Source: Drechmeria coniospora (taxonomy: Eukaryota; Ascomycota; Sordariomycetes; Hypocreales; Ophiocordycipitaceae). Taken from it: a DNA stretch of 64,000 bases. The DNA is taken from NCBI RefSeq assembly GCF_001625195.1, contig NC_054389.1, positions 434,001 to 498,000 of the forward strand, written 5' to 3'. Below, in pieces: positions 12,331 to 25,395 of this stretch. Within the stretch, counting starts at the first letter, position 1; each line of letters starts with the position of its first letter. Position numbers and translations under genes: made by a program. The notes under the pieces are model-generated. The model had not been told where the DNA came from and ran no database searches. It saw only the letters and a list, made by a program, of their open reading frames with translations.

Positions 12331-13194
12331 AATTACTGGTATTTATACTAGTAAGTGTTAAAATTACTGGTATTTATACTAGTAAGACTACCCAAATACT
12401 ATCCTATGTATTGCTATTTGCAACTTCTGGCAGCAGTACTACTGCTTGCCAATATACTACCACTGTACTGCACGTACAAGTAGTATATCGAGTTGACGAA
12501 TTGCACTTGCTATGCAAATTCTCCTCGCTCCGACTTGGTACAACTGATGGCAGTACTACTGCCCAGCCAATTTACTACTATTGCGCGTCTTGTGCAAGTA
12601 GTACTTGGTCGACCAAGCAAGATCATTGATCGGGCCGTCAATTGACGCGCTCCCAACTACTACTAGTAGTTGCCCGCCAACAGCACTACTGTTGCGCGGT
12701 AGGACCCACCCAACTGCAACCAGCAGTTGCTTGCTAGTAGTACTACTACTGGCCCACTCGACTACTGCAGTACTTCTGCTGTACTGTCTCAACCGAACCC
12801 TAATACTGATCAACCCTGCTAGTTGCAACAAACTGGCAGTATGACTCAACCAGAGTATTTGGAGCTGCATTGAATGCAAGCAGATTGTTCGGAGATGCAT
12901 TGTATGGAATCAGACAGAATTCCAACACGTGCACATTGCACTGATTGAGGTACTACCTCTCAGGTATAAAAGGGTCCTACCTTTCCTACACTCTTAGATA
13001 GTTAGGTATACACATACAAGACACACGCAAGCTGTAAACACAAGACGCACGCACGCTGTAAACACACATCAAGCAAGCACAAGAAACACAACAGTCTTTC
13101 TTTTTGAATCGTCCCTTGGCACTACTATTTGACTTGTTCAAATCTGTATTTCTTGCCTAGTTACTGACTGGTGTACTTCCTGCTGTTACTAACA
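12325..13194 (+). mobile_element. Candidate LTR of a Ty1/copia relic
   Basis: A 31-bp unit beginning TGTTAAAATTACTGG is duplicated at 12325 and 12356. About 840 bp later the sequence reaches TTACTAACA at 13194, giving TGTTA...TAACA ends. A TATAAAA box sits near 12,963, followed by direct repeats ACACAAGACRCACGC near 13,015-13,070. The copia gag relic starts just downstream. Two related roughly 60-bp stretches near 12,430 and 12,550 suggest internal duplication. No second LTR is available, so the limits are tentative. Confidence 0.45.
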
Positions 13195-13269
13195 GCCTTG
13201 ATTGATATCCATTTTGGATAGTCCGTGCAACTGAACTTCCACTGCGCACCCTTCCTATTTTACCCCTTT

Positions 13270-15350
13270 TATTCCAAGAGGTATTTCCCCTTTTATTTAT
13301 AAGACTACTACTGAAACGACTGATCTTAGCTCCAACATCGAGCTATCCAAGAAGGTATTCTCATTCCCAGAGTATACTAAGCTCAAAGACACCAAGAACT
13401 TTAACATATGGGAACAATTACTTTCCATCCAACTTGGATCCCTTCGCCTGGAAGGATTTCTGAAAGACCCATCATGTAAGGCGCGCTACAGGCGTGTAGG
13501 CCTTATAAGCGAATGTGAGGTGCAGTACCCGCACTAAGTGCGGATACTGGCGGATCTTTTGACAGTTTGGCCATTTGGTCGAACGGTTAACTGGTCTATT
13601 GTCCATATGGGCACACCTCCCCATATGTGTTACACATCAATTGCTATTAGTTATTCAATACACAACCAATACTCCCTGCTTATGCTGCTTCGGGACAGCT
13701 GTGCTGAAGGCCCGCAAGTATCAATTGCATGGATTCAAAACCCAACAGATACACCTATCTGTTACTTAAAAAAACATTACTCCAAGGGCCAATCAGCCCA
13801 GCGTTGCAATCTCTACGATTGCTACCATAACCTTACACTCAAAGGGTATAAAGAAACACTTAAGGCCTTCAATTCAGAATTCAACAGCTGCCTTACTCGA
13901 CTTCAACTTACTGGAGTAATTATCGACCCACGGGATCAGGCAAATCGATATCTTACAACTATTGGTCCTGTTTTTTCACAATAGGCGGCAACACAACGCA
14001 ACAATCTTCAAACCAATAAAGTCTTAGGGATTAATACAGTATCCCTCAACCTACAATACCTTCAGACCAACTTACTGGAAGAACATCAAAATCCCGATAG
14101 TCCCAGTTTCCAAGCATTTAGTTACAGGATAACCCAATTATCCAAAACACAACACAACAGCAATACTAGGTCTACTAGACCTAGTCGACTCAACCGACCC
14201 AATCGACCCAAAAATCACACACCAGCCAAGGGTTCTACTAGTTTCCTGATTGGCAACTACAGCTTAACCACTGGCTGTATGGGGTTACCTAATTCCTACC
14301 AGGAATTAAATACCGACTCTAACTCCGAACAAGAATTGGTACTATTACCCGATCTGGGTAATATTGGTATGACATACCGTATTGCTAACAATAATGCGTA
14401 TCGAATGGGCCTACTCTACGATACTGGCTCAACCTGTCATTTGGTCAACAATCGGCTTAAGTTCACGACTTTCCGACCCATTGCAAAATCCCAAGCAAAA
14501 CCAATCACAACAGGAGGTGGTCCAATTTACCCCAAATGAATTGGCTGTACTGAATTTACTGTCCTAATTCGCACCAATCCACCTATCTACGGTACTCTTA
14601 TTTTACAAGAGGCACTGTACATTCCGAAAATGGAAGTTAGTATTGTTAGTGGAATTCGCTACTATGCATCTGGAGGAACTCTCATTAAGGAATATCTGTA
14701 TAACTCCAATCGACAGTTATACGGACTCCTTAACTTCCAACAATACGGCTTCTTCCTACAACAACAAGGTCAAGATACGCCCTATCTAACGAAATCAGAT
14801 ACTACCTACTCTAGCTACTATAGTAGCTACGGAATTACAGTGGAAATTCCCTCCCAACCATATCCCTGGGCCAACGAAGCAGAGGATCGGTTGGCACCTA
14901 CACCGGTGCCTCGGTCGGCACCTACACCAGTGCCTCGGTCGGCACCTACACTAGTACCTCGGTCGGTACCTGAATCGGCACTTATTAGTCCAACACCCAG
15001 ATCAGGATCAGACCCTAGCCCAACTACTAGTTCGGCTACATCAAGGGACCTTACTAAGGCTACCCTATTCAAAGACCCTATAGAAGGCCCAATTCCTATA
15101 GAGGCAACAGACCAACTAGCAGGCCCAACTGCTAGTACTGAGGAACAAGCTACTCCGACTACCAGTATAGAATCCAACAACCAGTCTTACCAAAGACTAT
15201 TGCAACAAGCAGCCATCTAGCACATTCGACTGGGACACTTCAGTCTACCACTCTTGAAGAAGACCAGTAGTATTACTGCTGGGCTACCTGACTTTTCGTC
15301 TATTCAGGTTGCCGATTTTCAATGCCTTGCTTGTATAGGTATAAGTTGTT
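13270..15350 (+). pseudogene. Ty1/copia gag-protease-pre-integrase relic
   Basis: Reading frames on the plus strand show, in order: a copia-type Gag start (YTKLKDTKNFNIWEQLLS, about 13,375); more Gag (13,730-13,980, ending at a TAG); an aspartic protease active site YDTGSTCHLV near 14,415; LYIPKMEVSIVS near 14,615; a Ser/Pro spacer with tandem PTPVPRSA copies near 14,895-14,980; and a GAG_pre-integrase segment HIRLGHFSLPLLKK at about 15,220 followed by CLAC. Stops separate the pieces at 13,982, 14,537 and 15,218. The 13,480-13,640 stretch does not fit Gag and may be inserted DNA. Integrase core, reverse transcriptase and RNase H are missing. It is a truncated, inactive copy. Confidence 0.72.
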
Positions 15351-15560
15351 ACGATGCGGACTAGCAGGAAGGCAGCAAGTGTAAAGACTGTAGAATTTTC
15401 GAACCAAGGAGGAAGAAAAGAGAAAGAAAACAGTGAGTGCGGGGAAGAAGAGGCTATATACTTACGTAGGTGGTCCGTGCATTACGTGATGCAGAGTGTA
15501 GGGCAGGCCAGAAAAAGAGTACGATATACAATATCGTTACAGAACGGTTAACTGGTCTAT

Positions 15561-15747
15561 TGTTACGGAGTCACTAGTACTGCCAGTATCTAGTGGTCGG
15601 AAATAGTTGTCAAGAAATCTACAGAGCTCCAACTCTACAGGCATTGGAGTACTTATACTCCAATGCCTGCTTAGTCATAGGGTGCGAGTCAGCACGTGAC
15701 TCTATCCTATGACATAGCTCCGTTAGGCAAAGCCTAACATCATAACA
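15561..15747. mobile_element. 187-bp LTR-like insertion with 5-bp target duplication
   Basis: The element starts TGTTACGGAGTC and ends CATCATAACA, with 5-bp inverted ends TGTTA/TAACA. It is flanked on both sides by TCTAT (15556-15560 and 15748-15752). The uninterrupted host sequence exists in this window at 13582-13614. Joining the two flanks here, minus one TCTAT, recreates that sequence. This is good evidence for an insertion. Size and ends fit a solo LTR or small non-autonomous LTR element. An internal hairpin (GGCATTGGAGTAC / GTACTCCAATGCC type) lies near 15,640-15,670. Confidence 0.7.
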
Positions 15748-15769
15748 TCTATTGTCCATATGGGCACAG

Positions 15770-17026
15770 CTTGATACTTGAAATCGCGAACAAATGCCGC
15801 AGCATGTCGCGGGAGTGACCCAAGAGCTGTTATAGTTGTGAAGATGATTGCAATTGAAGATGATGGAATCAAAATGTCTGCGCTACGCTGGGGAGCACTT
15901 GGTGGTGCGAGGAATCCGAGGGCCAATAAAGGTGGTGCGTGGCACGGTTATGTAAGCACTGTACTCCGTACCTGTCAATACTCCTTGTAAGTACTCCGTA
16001 CTAACAGGTACCTACTTGGGTAGGATTGTGATGTAATTCCTCGTATCAGTACTCCGTACCGAGTACATGTACAAGTACGGAGTACTTGCTTTGTACTGCT
16101 CTAATGCTACTCCGTAGTACTCCATGCTTGCTACTGTTAGCAGGTACTACTCCGTAGGAAGGCAGCAATACGTATACATGTACTCCGTACTTTGTACTCG
16201 GTACCCTTGGTTGTAATTGTACTGTACAGTACTTGCTTGCAATATTACTTGCAGTATTATTACTTGCAGTATTACTTGCAGTATTACTTGCAGTGAGTAC
16301 TTACTATTACGTAAGTAGGTAGTTGTAGATCACGCTGCAGATCACGCTGCAACACCTCCCTAGATATCCAGTCCATGCCGACGAAAGATGTGAATAAAAC
16401 ATCAACTACAGAGTATTGTCCGACGGAATATAGCAACGGAATGTAGTCATGTTTTTCTACTTGCACGCATGTCCGGAGAAAGTTCGCAATACTTGCCTCG
16501 TATTTTACCGTGTACAAGCAAGTACAGTGTGTTGCGTATGACGCTGCGGGACCTCGAGTGGCGTCACGCATTCTTCATGATTCAGTGCGGCGAGGCTGCG
16601 CTTCCTGCAAAATCCCGTCTCGTAGCTGGAACAAACGCCGTAAAGTCATGATTCCATTTCTTCATCCTGAACCGGTTTGCATGTTGGACGAGATGCCAAA
16701 ATGCCGTCAAGGGGAAGCAAGGAGAGTTGCGAAACGGATTTCTGCGACGCCTGCGGGGCAACGCCAACGCCACCGCTCGCACCAGCCACGACGACTTAGG
16801 ACAGGATGGTGAATTGGTGATGGCAGCTCTCACCTCTCGCCTCTCATCCGCAAGAAATTCATCGCCCTAGGCACGACGCTCGCTGCACCCTCATCTGTTC
16901 GGCACCGGGCACGAGCTAGCCAAGTGCCGGATCGTCGACCCAGAGCAGACCACACCCACACCACCTTTCGATGCCGCCACGATAGACGAAGCCGGGACCG
17001 CTCGAGGGCGGGACGAAGGAGGTGCC
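15770..17026. other. Intergenic DNA with GTACGGAGTAC palindromes and a 12-bp array
   Basis: Between 15,958 and 16,210 the sequence repeats the palindromic core TACTCCGTAC/GTACGGAGTA many times. At 16244-16294 there are about four copies of ATTACTTGCAGT. From about 16,450 GC content rises toward the next gene, and the last few hundred bases are presumably its promoter and 5' leader. I see no convincing gene. Confidence 0.6.
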
Positions 17027-20000
17027 ATGACGTTTGATGCTCGACGTCTCCGGTCCTCGACCTCGACCTCGACCCCGACCTCGACCCCGGATGCCGAGTC
17101 GTCCGCCGGTCTCCGTCGTCTCCTCGCATCCCTCGACGCCGTCGTCGACGACGCCGGTGACAATGCCTATCCGGATCCGCTCCCTCTCGACTCGAGCCTG
17201 CAGGACATCGCCCGCTGCGTCTGCTCCGAGAGCACGACGGTGCACCAGGATGAGTTTCGACATGCCAGCGGTTTCCAGTCCGTCCTCGCCGTCCTACGAC
17301 GCTTCTCCGGCTTCTACGACCCCCACAAGCGAGCCGAGGCCGACATGCTTGCCCTCTTCGGCCTCCTCGCTTCCTGCCTCAAGGTCCTGGCCGCCGCCTT
17401 GCGCGACCACCCGGCCAACAGACGCTTCTTCCGCTACCGAGTCGACGGCGGCGGATGGGAGGCCCTCGAGCAGGTCATCGCGAGCATCGGCCTCGGCGGC
17501 GCCGAGCCGGATCCCTGGGTCAGCTGCCACGTCTTCGGCCAGCTGCTGTCGTTTTCCCTCGACGACGACGCCTTTGACCTCCTCGGCCGGTCCATCGGCA
17601 AGATGCTGCGGCCAGACGCCGAGGGCAGCGACCGGGACGCCGACGGAGATGTGCTGGACAAGGTCGCCCGCGGCGTCGAGAAGCTCATCAACGGCACGAC
17701 GGCCATCCGCTTTCCCGAGATGCTCCGCGCCGTCGTGAGCTTCTGGACCGCCCTCCCGCGACCTGCAGGCTCGTCGGCATGCGTGAGCTCCATCTTTGTC
17801 CTCGAGGCGATGCTGCGTGCCACGTCGGTCTCGATGCACAACCGCGCCGCCGTCCACTCCGCCGGCGTCCTGTCTCAGTTCCTCCTCGTCGCCTTTGGCC
17901 ATGGCTGGCTGGCCGAAGCCGATCGCGAGCGCCTCCTGGCCATCTGCCAGCTGCTCATGTTTCTCGGCGTCAACGAGCCGGCCGACACCCAGTTTCTGCT
18001 CTCGGCGCCCCGGTCCGAGGCCGCCGACTTCTGCCTCGAGATGATGTCCAAGCATGCCGGCCCGCCCTTCTTTCAGTTTGACCTGACCCTCCACGGCTAC
18101 TCCTCGCTCGAGCTGCCGAGCCTCGGCCGCTCCTTTCCTCCCCAGTCGGCCGCCGGCTACACCTTTACCGCCTGGATGCGCGTCGAGGCCTTTGATCCCG
18201 CCGCCCACACCACCATCTTCGGCCTCTACGACGCCTCCCAGACCTGCTTCGTCCTCGTCTACCTCGAAAAGGACACGCGCAACTTCATCCTCCAGACCTC
18301 CGTCTTCTCCAACAAGCCGAGCGTGAGGTTCAAGTCCGTCGCCTTTCGGGAGAAAAAGTGGTACCACGTCGCCGTCGTCCATCGCCGACCCAAGACCATG
18401 ACGGCGAGCAAGGCCGCCCTCTACGTCGACGGCGAATTTGCCGAGCAGGTTCGCTGCAGCTATCCGCAACCGCCGCCGCCGTCAAACGGCAGCAACGAGA
18501 GCTTTGCCTCCTTCAGCTCGAACCAGGACCGCACCAACCCCGTCCAAGCCTTTGTCGGAACGCCGCGCGAGCTCTCCGCCAAGACGGGCAGTGGTGTCGT
18601 TCACACCCGCTGGGCTCTCGCGTCCGCTCACCTGTTCGAGGATGTCTTGAGCGACGACTATCTCGCCGTCCACTTCGGCCTCGGGCCCCGCTACCAGGGA
18701 AACTTCCAAGACAGCCTGGGAGGCTTCCAGACCTACCGGGCCTCCGCCGCTCTCGGCCTCCGCAACGAGATTGTCCACCCGGGCAAGGACGAGCATTCCG
18801 AGATTCTGCGTGCCGTCCGGGACAAGGCGAGCTCGCTGCTCCCCGAGTCCAAGATCCTGCTGAGCCTGCTGCCCTCGGCCACCTTTGCCGAGAACGTCCA
18901 GTTCCTCGATACAGGCCTCCTTCGTTCGCTACCGCGTGTCTCGACCCGTAACCTCCTTCGAATTTCCAACCAAGAAGGCGGACCCCTCGCCATGAACTGC
19001 GCCGTTCCGAACTTGTCTGACGCCCTTTTCAGGACGCACGGCGTTGCCTCCTTTCGCGGCATGCCCATTGTCGCCGCGCCGTCCTATCTCGACGAAAATC
19101 TCTGGCGCCTAGCCGGCTTCACGCCGCTCGCCCTGAAGCTGCTCGAAAGAGCGACGACGGCCGAGGAGACGATCCGGGCCATCGAGATCATGTTCCACTG
19201 CATCCGCAAGAGTTGGCGCAACAGCGAGGCCATGGAGCGGGACAACGGGTACGGAATCCTCGGCATGCTTCTGCGCTTCAAGATGGGCTACGGAAACGGC
19301 GAACCACCCGTCCCTCGCCTGTTCATCTCCGTCGCCGAGCGCGACAGCCTCGCCTTTCGTGTCCTCGCCCTCATGCTCGACTTTCTGGGCTACAATCACG
19401 CCGAGCCGATCGAGTCCTTCATCGTGAACCCGCTTGCCTACCGGATGCTCCTCATCGACCTCGACATCTGGCGCCGGTCGGCACCACGCATCCAGGAGCT
19501 GTACTATAAGCAGTTTTTGACCTTTGCCGTCAACAGCAAGCACCACGAATTCAACAGCAGGAGACTGATTCGAATGAGTAAGGCCGGGTCCCCATTGCCT
19601 CGTCGTGTGATGCCGTGTGTCGCCTGCATTCCTGCTAACTCGGCCAGGGACCGTCAAGAGGCTTCTCGATGCCATGAAAGGCGAGAGCATCTCGGACGAC
19701 GTCATCGACCATTTCATGAACGCATTCCAGGCCCTGGTCAAGTCAAGCCTCAGCCAAGAGGTCATGAGATCCCTCTCGCTCTTCATCACCTACGCCTTTC
19801 AGACGTCGGCCCGGACCGCCGGCAAGCTCGACGGCGAGAGCCCGGTTGGCTACAAAATGGTCACCAAGAAGCAGTTGGGCGCTCGCATCCTGACCATGTA
19901 CTCGCATATTCTCTGCGAAAAGGGAAACCTCACCAACATCAAAACGTTTGGCCGAACCGTGAGCAACAAGGTGAGTGCGCCGCGACTCCCCGCCGAGCCT

Positions 20001-23000
20001 GCGAGCCTGACCATGCCTGACCGTGCAGTGGCTCCTGTACCTTCTGGACAACGACGACGCGACCGTCGTGCTGCACAGCTGCAGGATCCTCACCCGGCAG
20101 CTAGTAGCCAACGGTGGCTTTTACACCTCCAAGTTCGCCGTCAAGGCGGGTGGCTGGGCCATCATGGCAAACCGACTGAAGCGTTTCTGGGACACTCCGT
20201 CGCTGTGGCCCATGTGCTTCAGCATCCTCTTCGGCTACGACGTCGCCGAGGTTACTCTCCACCGCGAACTGAGCACCTTGGTCGGCCTATTTTCCGCCCG
20301 CAAGGTCGCCTACCCCGAGGCCTCCCTCATCATCAACACGATGCTGCAGCACGGCATGAGGGAGGTCATGAAGCGCGAGGACGCTGGTGCGAGGCATCCC
20401 GGGCCCGCCGATGCCGCTGCCGATCTGGAGACGCGATGTTGGTGTTCCTTACCGTCACCTCGACACCGCTAACCTCGTGCAGTGACGTTCAAGGTCGACG
20501 GAGCCGCCCTGCTGCTGGATGTGCTTGCATTTTTGAAGCAGCTGCATGCGCTGTCGTCCGAGTTCCGAAACTTTGCCCTCACCTCTGAATGGGTTCGCAT
20601 GCTCCTGGCGGCACTGTACCCCGTCATCGTCAGTACCGATGTCGTCACGCCCGATGTCGAACTCAACTCGAGAGATTCGACTCTCACCTTTGAAGGCAGC
20701 GATGTCATGATACACCCCATCGGGGGAGGTTCGATGCCTGGCCCGATAGTTCGCACGACGGCCGTCAAAGTCTCCTCGTCGCCCCAGCTGATGCCGCAAT
20801 CAGGAACGCCGCTGCGACGAGCATCCTCCTTCGTGCTGCTCACGCCCGAACGGGACGTGCGGCTCGAGAGAGGGCAAAGCTTCGGCAACACCATCTGCGA
20901 GGAAATGTTGGATCTCGTCCTCGCCGTCTTCCTGGAACAGGTTCTCGTCCGGAAAGACTTCACCGGCTTTGACTTGTTCACCAGGGTGCCGCCCGGCTTC
21001 CGGGAGCATCAGGCGTACTTTGAGTCGCACGTCCTCGAGCGCGTCATGGCAAGGCTGTCCGACGAGGTGCACAAGAACCAAAAGGCGCTCTGCGAGCCGC
21101 GCATCCTGACCAATCTTTCACGGCTCTGTCTACACCTGGCGGAAGCCACCTTTGAAGGCTGGTTCATAAACGGAGCAGACATCATGATTGACTTTGGCGG
21201 CATGCTGCTGGAGTTTCTGCAGCGTCCCGACGTGGCCAAGATGAAAAGCGTTCGACTCTGCAGCCAAGCGCTGTCGACGATCCGCTCCAGCCTCCTGCGC
21301 ATCATCCTGCTGAAGCTATCGGACCTGGACATGCAGACGACGGAAATGCAGGGAAAAGACTTCATGAACAAGCTGGCCTACTGGCAAATGTCCATCCTCG
21401 AGTGCCTCTCGGCCGACGACGATTACCTGAAGCTATTCTTGTATCAGCTGTACACGAAACTCATACATCACAAACCCTTCATTCGGATCGCCGCCGCCAA
21501 CTTTCTGCGCATCATTCTCGTCCAGAAGCCGGACGAATCCGTCGCTGCGATTCGATCGTGCATGGCTCCCGACCAGCGGCAGCTGTCCAACGAGTTCCAG
21601 CAGCTGACCGAGGTCGACGACGAGACCTTTGTCGCCTGGGTGGATAAGCATCGCCTGTCTCTGGATACCCTCTTCCTCGGCAGCATGGCCAAGACGTGGG
21701 AGGAGTTTGTCGGTGCGGAGAACGCAAAGACGTTGGAGACTGCCAAGGCGCGCTTGTCGAGGCGCAAGGAGAGGCTCAAGGCATGGAACGCAGAGGCCGT
21801 CAGCAGCAATAAGATGCTCGTCAGCCACGACATCGGCAACAGCGCGTGGATGAAGAGCGTCTGCAATACCGAGTTCTTCAAACACCAGCGGCTCCTCCAA
21901 GATCAGCAGGACGACCTTGCCTTCCTCACGGCGGCCTACAGACGAAAGGAACGTGACCTGAGACGTCCCGGCGCCGTCTTCAGCGAGTCGGGGCCGCTCA
22001 AATGGAAGCTGGACCGCACCGAGGGACGCAACCGGATGCGGCTGCGACTGCTCCCCGACTCTTCGGCCATGGATGATAAATACGAACCGCGGAAGAAGGG
22101 CGGCCCTCGCTCGGTGGCTGCGACACCGCCCAACCTCGACAGAGCCCGCATGACCCCCGAGCCGTCGCTGGATGAAGGGGTGGAAGAGGACTTTGAGCTC
22201 GTCGACAACCCCGAGGACGCCGACGGCGACAGCTTCGAGGACAAGAACCGCAAGGTCCTGCGACGGCTGCAGCCCGGTGACCAGGTCCAGGCCGCGTACA
22301 ACATGTCGCGCATCACGGGGCTCGAGGCCTGCGAGGGCCTCTTCATCGTCGGCAAGGACGCCCTCTACATGATGGACAACGTATTTCAGTGCGTCAACGG
22401 CGACATCGTCAACGTCTGGCAGGCGCCGCGCGAGGAGCGCGATCCGTTCACCATGGTCGTCACCGGCACCAGGACCCTCGAGAGGCAGCAGAATTTGCGC
22501 GAGCAGGAGTCGAGGCACTGGAAGTGGCAAGACGTCGTCGGCTTCTCCAAAAGGCGCTTTCTCTTCCGAGACGTGGCCGTCGAGATCTTCTTCACCGACG
22601 GGCGCAGCTACCTGCTGGCGCTCCTCACGCCGGCGGTGAGGGACGAGCTGTTCGGGAAGATGCTCAGCAAGGCGCCTCACACGAGCGCCGCCAACGCGCT
22701 GCCGAACCCCGAGGACGCGTGGAGGTTGGAGGCGCTCAAGCCCTTTGACGAACCGCCACGCCTCGCCGGCCTCGGCTCCAAGCTGGGAACGCTGTTCAAC
22801 ACGTCCGGGTGGAACCCCGTGATGAAGCGGTGGCAGCGCGGCGAGGTGTCCAACTTCCACTACCTCATGATGGTCAACACCATGGCGGGCCGCACCTTTA
22901 ACGACCTCACGCAGTACCCCGTCTTCCCCTGGATCCTCGCCGACTACACGAGCGAGGACCTGGACCTCGAGGATCCGGCGACCTTTCGCGACCTGTCGAA

Positions 23001-24729
23001 GCCGATGGGAGCCCAAACGCCGACGCGCGTCTCGCGCTTCTCGGAGACGTACAACGCGCTGCGCGAGATTGGCCAGACGCCCTTCCACTACGGCACCCAC
23101 TACTCGTCGGCGATGATCGTGTCGTCGTACCTCATCCGCCTGCCGCCCTTTGTGCAGTCGTACCTGCTCGTGCAGGGCGACAGCTTCGATCACGCCGACC
23201 GCCTCTTCCAGTCGGTCGGGGATGCCTGGCTGTCGGCCTCGGCGAGGAACAAGACGGACGTCCGCGAGCTCATCCCCGAGTTCTTCTGCCTGCCCGAGTT
23301 TCTGACCAACATCAACGGCTACGACTTTGGCCGGCGGCAGAGCAACGGCGCCCGAGTGGACGACGTCGCCCTGCCGCCGTGGGCCAAGGGGGATCCGCGC
23401 ATCTTCATCGCGAAGCACCGCGAGGCGCTCGAGAGCCCGTACGTCAGCGAGAACCTGCACCGCTGGGTCGATCTCGTATTCGGCCACAAGCAGCGCGGCG
23501 AGGCGGCCGTGGAGAATCTCAACGTCTTCCACCACCTGTCGTACGCCGGGGCGAGCGACCTCGACCGCATCACCGACGCCAACGAGCGCGCCATCACCGC
23601 CGGCGTCATCCACAACTTTGGGCAGACGCCGCATCAGGTTTTCAGCAAGCCTCACCCCCCGCGGGAGCACATGAAGTGCCCCATACGTCGCCTCGACACG
23701 GCCGTCTTTTCGCTCAGCAATCCGGGCCCGCCTCTCCTGGGTAGGTTGGACATGGGGGGGGGCACCCACACTCCCACGCCTTTGTGGGAAGAGATGACTC
23801 GGCTGACCCGTCGCAGAGAGCCACGATCGCGTGGCATCGCTCGTGTACGCATCGAAGCTCGACCGCCTGCTGTGCGCGCCGCCCCTGCGGCTCAACTTCC
23901 CGCCGTACGACAAGTATCTCGAGTGGGGATACGCCGACAACAGCATCCGCTTCTTCTTCAGCGACAACCGCAAGCCGGCCGGCCTGTTCGAGAACCTTCA
24001 CACGGGCCAGATCTCGTGTGCGTGCTTTGCCGATTCAAAGACGCTCATCACCGCCGGGGAGGACTGCGTCGTCTCCGTCTTCACCGTCGTCACCGCTCCG
24101 GCCAAGCCCGTAGACCTCGTGCCGCGCTCCAGCGTCTTCGGCCACAAGGCGCCCGTGACGGCCATGGCGGTGAGCAAGGCGTTTGGCACATTTGTGACGG
24201 CCTCGTCGGATGGTCAGGCGTTCCTGTGGGACCTCAACCTGCTCTTCTTCATCCGCAAGCTGCCGCTCGTGCGTGCCGTCGAGTGCGCCGCCATCAACGA
24301 CGTCACGGGCGACGTCATGCTATGCTCGGGGCCCACGGTGCTGATGTACACGCTCAACGGATCGCTCATGCTCGACCAGAACCTATGTCCCGAGCAGGAC
24401 GATTACGTGCACTCGTGCGCCTTCTACGAGGGCGCGGGCTACGAGTGGCTGGAGAACCACCTCGTCTTCACGGGGCACTCCAAGGGCCGCGTCAACGTCT
24501 GGCGAAAGAGCATCGTCGGCGGTGCCTGGACCTTGGAGCTGCTGCGGCGTCTGGACCACGTCGACGGCAAGGGGGATGCGAACATCGAGGCCGGCATCAC
24601 GTGCATCACACCGATGCCGACCTGTCTGTACACGGGGGACGAGGACGGACGAGTGGTGAGTGTCCCGTCCACGAGAGAGACTGACCGAGGCTAATTTCGC
24701 AGTACGAATGGAACTTTCGCGACAAGTAG
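17027..24729 (+). CDS. BEACH domain protein with LamG-like, PH-BEACH and WD40 domains
   Basis: Six exons: 17027-19577, 19648-19970, 20029-20386, 20483-23740, 23817-24655 and 24703-24729. They encode 2,451 residues, with all introns GT-AG (47-96 nt) and phases consistent. A concanavalin/LamG-like domain lies near residues 375-475 (GYTFTAWMRV ... KWYHVAVVH ... ALYVDG). The PH-BEACH domain starts near 1665 (GDQVQAAYNMSRITGLEA). The BEACH domain spans about 1850-2150 (MKRWQRGEVSNFHYLM, EIGQTPFHYGTHYSS). WD40 repeats follow from about 2163 (ITAGEDCVVSVF, FVTASSDGQAFLWDL, LVFTGHSKGRVNVW). This is the fungal neurobeachin/Bph1 type, a scaffold in vesicle traffic, vacuole or autophagy-related membrane events. 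The last exon is only 9 codons (YEWNFRDK plus stop). A start further upstream cannot be excluded. Confidence 0.93.
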
Positions 24730-24822
24730 AGGTAGAGATTCGGTGGTATTGCATAGCAGCCTGTATGAAATGTAGCGTTATGCCGGCATAGTAGTAGAGC
24801 CTTTCCTGCACCGACCCATGCT

Positions 24823-24864
24823 CATGCTGGCCATGCTGGCCATGCTGGCCATGCTGGCCATGCC
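24823..24864. repeat. 9-bp tandem repeat CATGCTGGC x4
   Basis: Four perfect copies of CATGCTGGC followed by CATGCC. It lies in the 180-bp gap between the convergent BEACH and complex I subunit genes, probably within 3' untranslated sequence. Confidence 0.9.
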
Positions 24865-24909
24865 CGCTCCACGCACTCGGTCCCCCCCCATTGTCGTCCT
24901 CCTATCGTC

Positions 24910-25184
24910 CTAATCGTCGTAGCCGGAGAGCTGCTTCCGAGGACCGTTGGGAACTGGCCGGATTAGCATTCGCCGAAGACGTCCATGGCGACGTGCATAC
25001 CTGGATACGTGACAGGAACCGGCGCCGGCTCAATGTCGCCAAAGTAGTATCGAATGGGGGGCACGATGGGCATGGCGAGAGGGCCGGCCGCGCCGATGAT
25101 GACGGACCAGAAGAGGGCCGGTCGCTCGCGGGCAGCCCAGCGACAGTAGCGAAGAGGCGTGGCCCAGAAGTAGGGCGTGGACAT
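24910..25184 (-). CDS. NADH-ubiquinone oxidoreductase 9.5-kDa subunit
   Basis: Two exons on the minus strand, 25184-25001 and 24953-24910, separated by a 47-nt intron (donor GTATGC, branch GCTAAT, acceptor CAG). They give 75 residues. The sequence starts MSTPYFWATPLRYCRWA, has one hydrophobic segment (ALFWSVIIGAAGPLA), then PPIRYYFGD and ends VPNGPRKQLSGYDD. This matches the known fungal complex I 9.5-kDa accessory subunit in length, N-terminal motif and GYDD end. Reading through the intron instead gives a 73-residue form with an abnormal tail, which supports splicing. It is an inner mitochondrial membrane protein in respiratory complex I. Its start is 211 bp from the divergent WBP1 start. 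Confidence 0.9.
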
Positions 25185-25395
25185 GATGGAGGCTGGTTGC
25201 TTGGGGTTGAAGTTGTGTCATGCCATGACATTTCGAGAGTTGAGGACGTCCGAACGGCTACCTCGTCGCGGCGCCGGAAAATGGTGTCGCCGAAAAGCGC
25301 TCCCCTTCTGCCGACCCACAACATAGGCTACGTATCCAGAAGCTCAAGCTCGAGCTCTGTCTGGCATCAGGCATCCCATAACGACATAATTGAAA

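Noticed and set aside
13540..13640. tRNA-derived SINE near GGTCGAACGGTTAA
   Set aside because: It vaguely resembles a B box, but no A box, cloverleaf or tail could be found.
17294..24001. Long minus-strand frames (391 and 846 codons) opposite the BEACH gene
   Set aside because: Arg/Val/Leu-rich shadows typical of GC-rich coding DNA. The plus strand has conserved domains and consistent introns.
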